From contig ALYF01000003.1 in NCBI GenBank assembly GCA_000293845.2, positions 62,001 through 126,000 of the forward strand: a DNA stretch of 64,000 nucleotides. The letters are read 5' to 3'. Shown here one piece after another: positions 55,362 through 63,623 of the stretch (within the stretch, counting starts at the first letter, position 1; every line of letters begins with the position of its first letter). Below the pieces are notes generated by a model. That model was not told the DNA's origin, did not search any database, and worked only from the letters and a program-made list of their open reading frames with translations. A program made the position numbers and the translations under genes. Source of the stretch: an alpha proteobacterium IMCC14465. Its GTDB lineage: Bacteria; Pseudomonadota; Alphaproteobacteria; RS24.

Positions 55362-57260
55362 ATGCAGAAAATGAACTCAAAAAAACCGCCCACCTTTTTC
55401 GCCAGTGTGTTTGGCTTCACAAGTCTGTTTGGTTTCGCCAGTATGTTTGGCTGGCTCCTCATGACGTCGCTATCACCGGCACATGGCGAGCAAAATAAAT
55501 CTGCCCATCACGGCGACCATGAGGTCTCTTATATGGTCCCTTATATGGTCCCTTATATGATCTCTGCAGCGCATCCACACGCGGTAAAAGCAGGGGTAGA
55601 TATTCTCAAAAAAGGCGGCAGCGCCACCGATGCTGCCATTGCTGTTCAAGCAGTTTTAGGGCTTGTCGAACCACAATCATCCGGCATTGCTGGTGGCGGC
55701 TTCTTATTACATTACGATGCTGCAACAGGTGACTTAACCAGCTGGGACGGGCGTGAAACAGCACCGCTTGCCATAAGGCCGGATATTTTTGAAAGCCGCG
55801 CCGGCACGATTGAAGGTTTTGTGGCCGCCATGACCAGTCCGGACGCCGTTGGTGTTCCCGGCATTCCAGCCCTACTCGAAAAACTGCATCAAAAATATGG
55901 GCAGCTTGACTGGGCTGATCTCTTCACCCCCGCCATTCGACTTGCTGAGGACGGCTTTAACATTACACCACGCCTGCATTATTTGCTCAGCACAGACCCG
56001 TTTCTCAAAAACAACCCGTCGGCGCGAAATCTTTATTTCTTGCCAAATGATGGGCCAACTAATGGGCCAACCGATAAGCCAACCGATAAGCCAGATGATG
56101 AGGCTTCTGCAACGACACACGCCAAAAAGGAAACAAAATTTAAAGCCAAAGCAATAGGGACAAAGCTTCAAAACCCTGCCTATGCCGACACACTCCGAAA
56201 CTTGGCACAAAACGGCGCGCAGGGTTTTTATAGCGGCTCGACCAGCCAGCAAATCATCACAGATTTAGCAGCGTTAAATCCGCATCACGCCCTCACAATA
56301 GAAGATTTCAAGCGCTATCAGGCGAAACAGCGCCCGAATTTATGCCGCCCCTATCGAAGTTTTAAGGTGTGCAGTATGGGGCCCCCCAGTTCGGGCGGCG
56401 TGGCTCTTTTGCAAATTCTCGGCATAATGTCTCATGTCGATGTATCAGCCTATCCCATTGGTAGTGCCGAATTTGTGCATCTGATGACAGACGCAACACG
56501 GCTCGCCTTTGCAGATCGTGGCGCTTATCTCGGCGACACGGATTTTGTTGACGTCCCCGTCGCCTCTTTGCTGGACACATCTTATCTGCACCAACGCAGT
56601 CAATTACTGAACCCTGACCAAGCCTTAAAAAATATATCCCCTGGCATATTTAACGGCACCCGAGCTTACCCTGCCACTCCCAGCCCGGAACAACCTTCAA
56701 CCACGCATTTTGTCATTCATGATGCGCAAGGGAATGTGGTTTCCATGACCTCATCCGTCGAAGCTGCTTTTGGCTCCCGCATTATGTCTGGCGGCATGTT
56801 TCTTAACAATCAGCTCACAGATTTTTCATTTATGTCGAAGGCTGACGGCAAGCAGGTCGCAAATTCAGTTGCCCCCGGCAAGCGCCCGCGCTCCTCCATG
56901 ACGCCTGTTATCATCTTTAATCAAGACGGATCATTTTTTGCCGCGCTCGGCTCACCGGGTGGACCAAAAATCATTTCCTATGTCGCCCAAACTGTTCTCG
57001 CGCTTCTAGACCATGACATGACGATGCAAGCGGCGATTAATCTGCCGCGTCATGTGACAACAGGCAAAAAGCTGGAACTGGAAGCTGATACGGAATTGGC
57101 AAAACTTAAACCCAAGTTAGAAGCCTTGGGACATAATGTGATTTTGAAACGCCAGCATAGCGGTCTGCATGGCTTACGCCTGACTAAAAATGGCACATCA
57201 GATATGTCGATTGATGGCGGCGCAGACCCGAGGCGTGAAGGCCTAGTCATCTCTAAATAG
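55362..57260 (+). CDS. ggt: Gamma-glutamyltransferase
   Basis: A 632-residue secreted Ntn hydrolase that hydrolyses or transfers the gamma-glutamyl group of glutathione in the periplasm. A membrane or signal segment (about 12-40) is followed by GGSATDAAIAVQAVLGLVEP, GIAGGGFLLHY, SWDGRETAP and GPPSSGGVALLQ. Autoproteolysis should occur before Thr447 (STTHFVIHD), the catalytic nucleophile. The GSPGGPKIISYV oxyanion segment is near the end. Oddities: the signal region contains a triplicated six-residue unit (FASVFG/FTSLFG/FASMFG), then PYMVPYMVPYM, and a GPTD/KPTD repeat lies in a loop at about 231-246. Confidence 0.94.
   Translation: MQKMNSKKPPTFFASVFGFTSLFGFASMFGWLLMTSLSPAHGEQNKSAHHGDHEVSYMVPYMVPYMISAAHPHAVKAGVDILKKGGSATDAAIAVQAVLGLVEPQSSGIAGGGFLLHYDAATGDLTSWDGRETAPLAIRPDIFESRAGTIEGFVAAMTSPDAVGVPGIPALLEKLHQKYGQLDWADLFTPAIRLAEDGFNITPRLHYLLSTDPFLKNNPSARNLYFLPNDGPTNGPTDKPTDKPDDEASATTHAKKETKFKAKAIGTKLQNPAYADTLRNLAQNGAQGFYSGSTSQQIITDLAALNPHHALTIEDFKRYQAKQRPNLCRPYRSFKVCSMGPPSSGGVALLQILGIMSHVDVSAYPIGSAEFVHLMTDATRLAFADRGAYLGDTDFVDVPVASLLDTSYLHQRSQLLNPDQALKNISPGIFNGTRAYPATPSPEQPSTTHFVIHDAQGNVVSMTSSVEAAFGSRIMSGGMFLNNQLTDFSFMSKADGKQVANSVAPGKRPRSSMTPVIIFNQDGSFFAALGSPGGPKIISYVAQTVLALLDHDMTMQAAINLPRHVTTGKKLELEADTELAKLKPKLEALGHNVILKRQHSGLHGLRLTKNGTSDMSIDGGADPRREGLVISK
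55397..55450. repeat. Three 18-bp tandem units in the ggt signal region
   Basis: Units 55397-55414, 55415-55432 and 55433-55450 encode FASVFG, FTSLFG and FASMFG. They are imperfect but in frame. Confidence 0.8.
55529..55564. repeat. Three 12-bp tandem units in ggt (YMVP)
   Basis: CTTATATGGTCC at 55529-55540 is repeated exactly at 55541-55552 and partly at 55553-55564, encoding the YMVP/YMVP/YMIS run just before the mature enzyme. Confidence 0.85.
56052..56099. repeat. Four 12-bp tandem units in a ggt surface loop
   Basis: Units of 12 bp at 56052, 56064, 56076 and 56088 encode GPTN, GPTD, KPTD and KPDD, an insertion in the large subunit relative to typical enzymes. Confidence 0.8.
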
Positions 57261-57294
57261 TGTTCTCTCTAAATAGTGGTTCTCTCTAAATAAA
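57250..57294. repeat. Triplicated 16-17 bp unit at the ggt stop codon
   Basis: TCTCTAAATAGTG(G)TTC occurs at 57250-57265 and 57266-57282, and its first 9 bases plus TAAA recur from 57283. The first copy contains the ggt stop. Confidence 0.85.
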
Positions 57295-57304
57295 GCCTGC
57301 CACA

Positions 57305-58807
57305 CTAGGCAACGATTTGACTTTCATTTTGACCTTCATTATCCGAGAAACCTTCCCCCCTATCGTCGGCATCTTTAGGGTTTTGTGTATCGGGAATATA
57401 GATTTTAAAACACGATCCCGTATTACCCGTATAAAGAAGCTCAATCGTCCCGCCATGAAGATTAACCAAATCATGCGCAATGGAAAGCCCAAGGCCGGAA
57501 CCGCCCTCTTTTGTCGAGCGCATCTCATTTGAGAAAAGCTTTTCGACTTTTTCTTCTGAAATACCCGGGCCGTTATCTCTAATATTGACTTCACATCCAT
57601 GCGTCATTCTTTTTGAGGAAATACTAATTCTCCCCTGACCTGAGGAAACATCACGCCCGTCCATCTGAATCGCCTGCACAGCATTCAACACAATATTATA
57701 GAGGATACGGAAAAATAGTTTCGGGTCACAATCAATTTGCACCCCTTCAGGGCAGAAATTTTTAAGCCGCACGACCTTATCCAAATCATGCAGTCTTGTG
57801 ATGGAGAAAACATTTTGAACCATCGGCCCCACCAATTCCAGACGGCGCTCAAGTGTGGTGTCCGCACGCATTGTGTTTTTCAAAACCAAATCACAAAGCA
57901 GTGTCGCCTTTTCAAGACTGCGTGTGATGCGCTCCCCACTGACACGGCTATTCTTATCATCTGAGGTCTCCAAGCGGTCAGCAATGAGTTGGATAGTCGC
58001 CAACACATTCCTAAAATCATGGGTGAGCTTCTGCGTCGCTTTGCCAAGTGACGCCATTTCATTTTCACCGGAAATAAATTCCTTAAAATGCTCCTGCATA
58101 TTTGTAGAAACAGGGATATTCTGTCCGGCAACTTTTTTGCCATAAAGTTGTTCAATCCAGCGGCGGAAAGAAAAGTTGAACATCAGATTGAAATAAGTCC
58201 ACACCACAATCGTCAAAATAATTGCCACCATCAGGCAGTAAAAATTAATCGCCTGAAATACATTAAACATCCAGCTGGTTAGAGCTGCCGGTTTGATAAT
58301 CGGATAGACCTTCTGAACACCCTCAAAATCTTCATTGTCTATGAAAACTAGCGCGTTACGGTCCAGCGTGAGAAAACGGAACGTATCGAATAAATCCATA
58401 AAAAACCCGCCGCCACCGAGATTAAATCGTTCGACGATTTCTTCATTTCTTAATCTGGCATCAAATGTGAAATTGAAAACCTCGCCGCCACTTCTTGTAT
58501 CTTCAATCGTGAAGCCTTCAATCCAATGGCGATTAATACGCGCGACCTCAGCTGAGATGCCCGGCATTTCAGAATGCAGCAATGAGGCCGATTGATAGGT
58601 TCGGGCAATGAATGATGTGGTGTCATAAATGAAGCTCATCTGACTTTTCCTGACAAATGTCAGGTAAATCGGCGATGCGATGAGCATGCATGTCGCATAA
58701 ACCATGATAACAATCGTCAAAACCCTTTTCGGGAGCTCAAAGAGCAAAATCTGACGATCGTCTTTATTCCAGTTAACTCTGAAAATTTTACTTAAATTAC
58801 TAATCAA
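57305..58807 (-). CDS. Orphan sensor histidine kinase
   Basis: A 500-residue kinase with membrane helices at about 28-51 and 183-208 bracketing a periplasmic sensor of about 130 residues. The phospho-acceptor His263 is in an unusual H-box, KLTHDFRNVLATIQLIADRL, with Asp-Phe-Arg in place of the common E-hydrophobic-R/K-x-P. The ATP-binding domain shows NIVLNAVQAIQ, RDNGPGISEEKVEKLF and GGSGLGLSIAHDLV. No response regulator is adjacent. The C-terminus (DADDRGEGFSDNEGQNESQ) is acidic. The signal is unknown. Confidence 0.9.
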   Translation of the reverse strand: MISNLSKIFRVNWNKDDRQILLFELPKRVLTIVIMVYATCMLIASPIYLTFVRKSQMSFIYDTTSFIARTYQSASLLHSEMPGISAEVARINRHWIEGFTIEDTRSGGEVFNFTFDARLRNEEIVERFNLGGGGFFMDLFDTFRFLTLDRNALVFIDNEDFEGVQKVYPIIKPAALTSWMFNVFQAINFYCLMVAIILTIVVWTYFNLMFNFSFRRWIEQLYGKKVAGQNIPVSTNMQEHFKEFISGENEMASLGKATQKLTHDFRNVLATIQLIADRLETSDDKNSRVSGERITRSLEKATLLCDLVLKNTMRADTTLERRLELVGPMVQNVFSITRLHDLDKVVRLKNFCPEGVQIDCDPKLFFRILYNIVLNAVQAIQMDGRDVSSGQGRISISSKRMTHGCEVNIRDNGPGISEEKVEKLFSNEMRSTKEGGSGLGLSIAHDLVNLHGGTIELLYTGNTGSCFKIYIPDTQNPKDADDRGEGFSDNEGQNESQIVA

Positions 58808-58834
58808 ATCTACCTAGCTTGCGTAAACGCAAAT

Positions 58835-60259
58835 TTACCCGAACATACTTAAAAACCTGACAAGCCGTCTCGTTCCCTTTCCAAATAGCGTTGGCGCATA
58901 AAATGAACCCGCCGCACGCTTGGATGCTTCACTTCTTGTTGGATAGGCGGCAATTAAATTTGCCATGGAAGAGATTTTTAAGTCTTCCTGCATGGCGAGA
59001 GTCCAAGGCGTTATCAAATCGCCGGCATTTTTTCCAACAATGCCAGCACCTAGAATCTTACCACTTTTGGTGACGACGACTTTCACCAGACCTTCCATAT
59101 CGCGCTCGGCGCGCGCGCGGTCATTATCGTCAAAACTCCATTTGAGCGACTGCACTGTTGAATGAAGCTGGCTGGCCTCAGACTCCGTTAAACCAACCTC
59201 AGCGATTTCCGGACTTGTATAAATTGCCCGCGGCATAACAGATAAGTCTGCCTTCGCCGGAAGCCTAAAAAGCGTGTTACGAAGAACAATGCCGGCATGA
59301 TAACCCGCAGCATGGGTTTGCTGTATGCCGCCAATCACATCGCCAATCGCAAAAACTCTTTTGTTACTTGTCCGTAATCGGCGATCAACCTCAATACCAC
59401 TATCGGAGAATAAAACCCCTGCCTTGTCGAGATCTAATTCATCAAGATTTGGGCGTCGCCCTGTCGCCACCAAAACATGGCTGGCCTCAATATCGCGCAC
59501 ACTCTTACCATCAGCGATATGAATAACCGCATTGCTGCGACGTTGACTGATTTGAATAATATTTGTTTCTTCAACAACCCGAATGCCTTCTTTTCGAAGT
59601 TGCGCCGCGACAACTTCAGCAAGCTCATGGTCGATTTTCGGTAAAAGGCGTTTGGCCTCCAAAATGGTGACCTCGCTGCCCAATCGTCTGAGGGCTTGCG
59701 CCATTTCAACGCCCAAAGGCCCACCACCTATAATAACAATATGACGCGGAGCGCGGGTCAGATCAAAAACGGTTTCATTGGTGAGATAGTCAATATCCGC
59801 CAAGCCTGGAATATCCGGCAGTGCCGCGCTGGAGCCTGTAGCAATAATTGTGTTGCGGGGCATAATGACTTTCGATCCCGCCCGCACGCGCCGCGCATCC
59901 ATAAATTTGGCTTTGGATTTAATCACTGTAACGCCAAGCCCCTCAAACCTCTCAACCGAGTCATGCGGGGCAATGCCTTCAATCACATCATGTATATGGT
60001 TGTGAACAGATCTGAAATTAATCTCGAGACCAGTCTGCTTCATGCCGAATTCTTTCCCATCATGCATGTCATGGGCCTTATGCGCAGCGGCAAGCAACGC
60101 CTTGGATGGCACACATCCATAATTCAGACAATCGCCACCCATTTTGCCTTTTTCAATAAGGACAACGCGTGCGCCCATCTGAGCAGCGCCCGCAGCAACG
60201 GATAATCCGCCTGAACCTGCGCCAATCACGCATAAATCAAATTTCGATACCGCTTTCAT
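58835..60259 (-). CDS. FAD-dependent pyridine nucleotide-disulfide oxidoreductase (MerA/Lpd-like)
   Basis: A 474-residue disulfide oxidoreductase. FAD motif GAGSGGLSVAAGAAQMGARV, redox pair in GGDCLNYGCVPSKALL, NAD(P) site IIGGGPLGVEMAQALRRLG and ATGRRPNLDEL are all present; the C-terminal dimer domain has MPRAIYTSPEIAEVGLTE. It lacks the His-Pro pair expected of true dihydrolipoamide dehydrogenases and has no second MerA cysteine pair at the C-terminus, so mercury reduction is doubtful. It follows the TVP38 gene by 16 bp, a recurrent pairing (sometimes fused) in proteobacteria. Substrate unknown. Confidence 0.92.
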   Translation of the reverse strand: MKAVSKFDLCVIGAGSGGLSVAAGAAQMGARVVLIEKGKMGGDCLNYGCVPSKALLAAAHKAHDMHDGKEFGMKQTGLEINFRSVHNHIHDVIEGIAPHDSVERFEGLGVTVIKSKAKFMDARRVRAGSKVIMPRNTIIATGSSAALPDIPGLADIDYLTNETVFDLTRAPRHIVIIGGGPLGVEMAQALRRLGSEVTILEAKRLLPKIDHELAEVVAAQLRKEGIRVVEETNIIQISQRRSNAVIHIADGKSVRDIEASHVLVATGRRPNLDELDLDKAGVLFSDSGIEVDRRLRTSNKRVFAIGDVIGGIQQTHAAGYHAGIVLRNTLFRLPAKADLSVMPRAIYTSPEIAEVGLTESEASQLHSTVQSLKWSFDDNDRARAERDMEGLVKVVVTKSGKILGAGIVGKNAGDLITPWTLAMQEDLKISSMANLIAAYPTRSEASKRAAGSFYAPTLFGKGTRRLVRFLSMFG

Positions 60260-60275
60260 AATTCGGACTAACTGC

Positions 60276-60965
60276 CTAACCTTTTACTTTATTCCATATT
60301 ACTGGAAGTAAACTCAAAAACCCCAAGCCGCACAATGGCAAAAAAACCGATGGGCTAAAAATTACTGATGTATTTAACGGCTCATCCGCAGATAAAACAT
60401 AAGAAAGCCCATTCCCCAAACCCGCATAGACAAATGTCCCCGGCGCGATGCCCAGAAATGTTGTCACAGCATAAGTTTTCAATCTAACGCCGATTAAAGC
60501 AGGGAGAAAATTGACCAAAAAGAACGGAAAAACCGGAATAAGCCGCATGGCCAGCAAATAGCTGGTCGAATGACGGTTAAATCCGGCTTCAAATTGTTGC
60601 AATCGCGCGCCGGCACGCGCGACCATTGCGTCACGAAAGGCATAGCGTGTTGCCAGAAAAATTGTGCAAGCGCCAATCGTCGCGCCGAAAATTGTCAAAC
60701 CGCCGCCGAACCAGACACCAAATAACCAGCCACCCGAAATCGTCATAATAGCCCCAAAAGGCAAGGAAAGTGCTGTCGACAGCGCATAAAGCGTCATATA
60801 TATCAGGGCAGCTTGCACCGGCATATCGGTAATAAAGCGTTTGACAATGTCTTGGTGAATTTGCAGAAACCGGAAATCAATATATTTTCCAAGATCAAAA
60901 TAGAAGGCAGCGATAAGCCCTAAAAACAGCAAAAATAAGGGCGTAATTTTTTTTAGTTTTTCCAA
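60276..60965 (-). CDS. TVP38/TMEM64 family (VTT domain) membrane protein
   Basis: A 229-residue DedA-superfamily protein with about six hydrophobic segments. The VTT signature appears as LSLPFGAIMTISGGWLFGVWFGGGLTIFGA (shortened here by naming only its GGWLFG core), and RLIPVFPFFLVNFLPALIGV carries the re-entrant motif. Members are implicated in lipid scrambling or small-molecule transport. Co-transcribed ahead of the FAD oxidoreductase, 16 bp apart. Confidence 0.9.
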   Translation of the reverse strand: MEKLKKITPLFLLFLGLIAAFYFDLGKYIDFRFLQIHQDIVKRFITDMPVQAALIYMTLYALSTALSLPFGAIMTISGGWLFGVWFGGGLTIFGATIGACTIFLATRYAFRDAMVARAGARLQQFEAGFNRHSTSYLLAMRLIPVFPFFLVNFLPALIGVRLKTYAVTTFLGIAPGTFVYAGLGNGLSYVLSADEPLNTSVIFSPSVFLPLCGLGFLSLLPVIWNKVKG

Positions 60966-61118
60966 ACCGGAAATACCTCATGATTATTTTTTTCAAATAT
61001 CAGGGTGAATGACAGGGCTGTCCAGCTTTAAAATTCGCCTCACACAGAATTGATAGAGCGAGAGATATGCGTGATATTTGGTTAAACGAATAAAAAACGC
61101 TGAAAAGCTCGCCATAGA

Positions 61119-61146
61119 TTGACTTTATTGAATATTTTGGTATATC
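61119..61146 (+). promoter_or_regulatory. Probable sigma70-type promoter for rpmH
   Basis: TTGACT (61119-61124), 16-bp AT-rich spacer and TATATC (61141-61146), 65 bp before the rpmH start. The strongest promoter-like pair seen in the window. Confidence 0.7.
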
Positions 61147-61210
61147 CACGCTCATATAAAGGGTTATCCATTAGAAGACCTTATTTTGCATTTTTTCAGG
61201 AGACTGTGTC

Positions 61211-61345
61211 GTGAAAAGGACATTCCAACCATCCAATCTCGTGCGTAAACGCCGTCACGGTTTTCGTTCCAGAATGGCGACAAAAAATGGCAGGCTCGTG
61301 TTAAACCGCCGTCGTGCCAAAGGCAGAAAAGTTCTGTCAGCCTAA
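61211..61345 (+). CDS. rpmH: Ribosomal protein bL34
   Basis: A 44-residue basic protein starting at GTG (61211), after [25 protein letters not shown] and [20 protein letters not shown] are near-invariant L34 sequence. Too short for many ORF cut-offs. First gene of the rpmH-rnpA-yidC-yihA order. Confidence 0.97.
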   Translation: MKRTFQPSNLVRKRRHGFRSRMATKNGRLVLNRRRAKGRKVLSA

Positions 61346-61368
61346 GCTGGTCGTTCTCAACCCGTCTC

Positions 61369-61749
61369 ATGACACAGTTGGAACGCTTGCGGATAAGACC
61401 GGATTTTCTTGCCGTCGCCAAGGGGGAAAAAAAACCGATGCCTGGACTGGTTTTGCAGGCACGAGAAAATACCCAACATAATCATATTCGATATGGATTA
61501 ACCGCCAGCCGCAAAGTCGGTAATGCTGTCGCCCGCAACCGGGTCCGCCGCCGCCTTAGAGTTGCCGCCGAGCAAATTTTACCTCGCTCAGGTCATAATG
61601 GATTTGATTATGTGCTGATTGGTCGTCAGGCAACACTGGTAAGATCTTTTCATGATTTATTAAAAGACCTTGAAACAGCTCTCAAGCGCATTCATGATGC
61701 GCCGCAGAGTAAAGTTTCATCAAATAATGTTTCGTCTTATAGCGATTAA
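61369..61749 (+). CDS. rnpA: Ribonuclease P protein component
   Basis: A 126-residue basic protein that binds the RNase P RNA for tRNA 5' maturation. RIRPDFLAVAKGEKKP, GLTASRKVGNAVARNRVRRRLR (the RNR motif) and DYVLIGRQATLVRSF are family hallmarks. It starts 23 bp after rpmH. The Ser-rich tail (SSNNVSSYSD) is variable. Confidence 0.96.
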   Translation: MTQLERLRIRPDFLAVAKGEKKPMPGLVLQARENTQHNHIRYGLTASRKVGNAVARNRVRRRLRVAAEQILPRSGHNGFDYVLIGRQATLVRSFHDLLKDLETALKRIHDAPQSKVSSNNVSSYSD

Positions 61750-61766
61750 AACAAGAGGAGTAGAGT

Positions 61767-63623
61767 GTGGATCAGAAAAACGGTAATTTTTTATCAGCCA
61801 TTTTTTTGTGCATGATTGTTCTCCTCGGATGGCAATATTTCATCGTTGAACCCAAGCTGGCCGCCGAACGTGCCAGACAAGCTGCACTACAAGAAGCACA
61901 AGCAGATCAAGGTGGCTTTGAAACAAGAGGGCCATCCGATGTTATCGCACCAAATGCCGATAATTTTGGCGTCACCACACCGGGCGCAGCCCAAGCCCCT
62001 GTAACACCGGAAGATGAAGCCTTCGCCAATAGCCCTCGCCTGCGTATCCAAACGCCGGAGCTTTCAGGAAGCATCGCGTTAATGGGCGCGAGGTTTGATG
62101 ACATTGAACTGGTTAACTTCCCAACATCCCTAGAAGAAAACGCTCCGCCCGTCAGATTGCTCGAGCATTCTACTCTTGGTGATAATAAGACATGGCAGGC
62201 AAGCTATGGCTGGAACAGTGTCGGTAGCAATTCTGGCGGCAATGCTGAAAATATGCCAAACAACACAACGCTGTGGAACATTGAAAGCGGCGCAGTGCTG
62301 ACACCGGAGTCACCCGTCACGCTCAAATATGAAGCGCCGAACGGGTTAATTTTCAGACAGCATATTTCTGTGGACGCGCATTATATGTTCACGGTCAAGC
62401 AATCCGTCGAGAATACTGGCGAAACAACTTTCAGCTTGTTCCCTTTCGGGCGCATTACGCGCCTTGGAGCAGTTCCGGATGCACCGATTTTTGTCCTTCA
62501 TGAAGGTGGTATTGGCGTCTTTGGTGCCGAACATGGTTCTGAGGAGATTAGCTATGGCGACCTCAGAGAAGACCCTGCCTTTGATATGACCACCACGGGT
62601 GGCTGGCTTGGCCTGACAGATAAATATTGGGCAACTGCGCTTATCCCGCCGCAAGATGAAATTTTCAGAGGGCGGTTAACAGGCGACCAGAACGCCAATA
62701 GAGACTCGTATAAAGCACTCTACTCACTCGCACCCAAACAGCTTACACCGGGCGGTCAAATTGAAACAACCGGTAGGCTCTTTGCTGGGGCAAAACAGGT
62801 CAAGCTTATCGACAACTATAATGACCAGGGCATTCTGAAATTCGACTTGATGATTGACTGGGGTTGGTTCTACTTCCTGACCAAACCAATGTTTAAGCTG
62901 CTGGCTCTGTTTTATAATATTTTCGGCAATTACGGCGTATCCATCCTGATTGTGACGGTTCTGATTAAGCTGGTCTTCCTCCCGCTTGCCAATAAATCAT
63001 ATGTGACAATGGCAAAAATGAAGAAGCTGCAACCTGAAATGATGCGTATTCGTGATGTTTACGCGGATGATAAAATGCAGCAACAGCAGGAAATGATGAA
63101 GCTCTACCGTGAGGAGCAGTTAAATCCGCTGGCAGGGTGTTTGCCGATTTTGATTCAGATTCCGGTCTTTTTCTCAATTTATAAGGTTTTGTTTGTCACC
63201 ATTGATATGCGGCATCAGCCCTTCTTTGGCTGGATTAACGACCTCTCAGCACCGGACCCAACCTCTCTGTTTAATCTTTTCGGGGTGATACCGTGGGATC
63301 CCCCGCAATTTCTGATGATTGGCATCTGGCCGATTATTATGGGTCTGACCATGTTCGTTCAAATGCAAATGAACCCGCCTGCGCCCGACCCTGTGCAACG
63401 CCGCGTGTTCCAGCTTATGCCGATTATGTTTACTTTCCTGCTGGCAAGTTTTCCGGCGGGGCTGGTTATATATTGGGCTTGGAACAACTTCCTGTCGCTG
63501 CTCCAACAGGGCGCAATTATGAGCAGGCATGGCGCCAGCATTGAGCTGTTGCCCAATTTAGGTTTTGGTAAAAACAAAAAAAGCGGGGGCGATGATGCCG
63601 GATCAGGAAATCAATCCGGCTGA
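61767..63623 (+). CDS. yidC: Membrane protein insertase YidC
   Basis: A 618-residue insertase for inner-membrane proteins. The start is GTG with GAGGAG upstream. N-terminal helix (about 8-27), a periplasmic P1 domain (about 55-350), and the conserved C-terminal five-helix region (about 365-590) with the KLVFLPLANKSYVTMAKMKKL loop, the hydrophilic-groove arginine region and NPLAGCLPILIQIPVFFSIY. The cytoplasmic tail ends GNQSG and overlaps yihA. Confidence 0.96.
   Translation: MDQKNGNFLSAIFLCMIVLLGWQYFIVEPKLAAERARQAALQEAQADQGGFETRGPSDVIAPNADNFGVTTPGAAQAPVTPEDEAFANSPRLRIQTPELSGSIALMGARFDDIELVNFPTSLEENAPPVRLLEHSTLGDNKTWQASYGWNSVGSNSGGNAENMPNNTTLWNIESGAVLTPESPVTLKYEAPNGLIFRQHISVDAHYMFTVKQSVENTGETTFSLFPFGRITRLGAVPDAPIFVLHEGGIGVFGAEHGSEEISYGDLREDPAFDMTTTGGWLGLTDKYWATALIPPQDEIFRGRLTGDQNANRDSYKALYSLAPKQLTPGGQIETTGRLFAGAKQVKLIDNYNDQGILKFDLMIDWGWFYFLTKPMFKLLALFYNIFGNYGVSILIVTVLIKLVFLPLANKSYVTMAKMKKLQPEMMRIRDVYADDKMQQQQEMMKLYREEQLNPLAGCLPILIQIPVFFSIYKVLFVTIDMRHQPFFGWINDLSAPDPTSLFNLFGVIPWDPPQFLMIGIWPIIMGLTMFVQMQMNPPAPDPVQRRVFQLMPIMFTFLLASFPAGLVIYWAWNNFLSLLQQGAIMSRHGASIELLPNLGFGKNKKSGGDDAGSGNQSG

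Noticed and set aside
61007-61025. CTGTCAT on the minus strand upstream of the TVP38 gene as a PHO box
   Set aside because: Only one 7-mer matches; no partner at 11-bp spacing.
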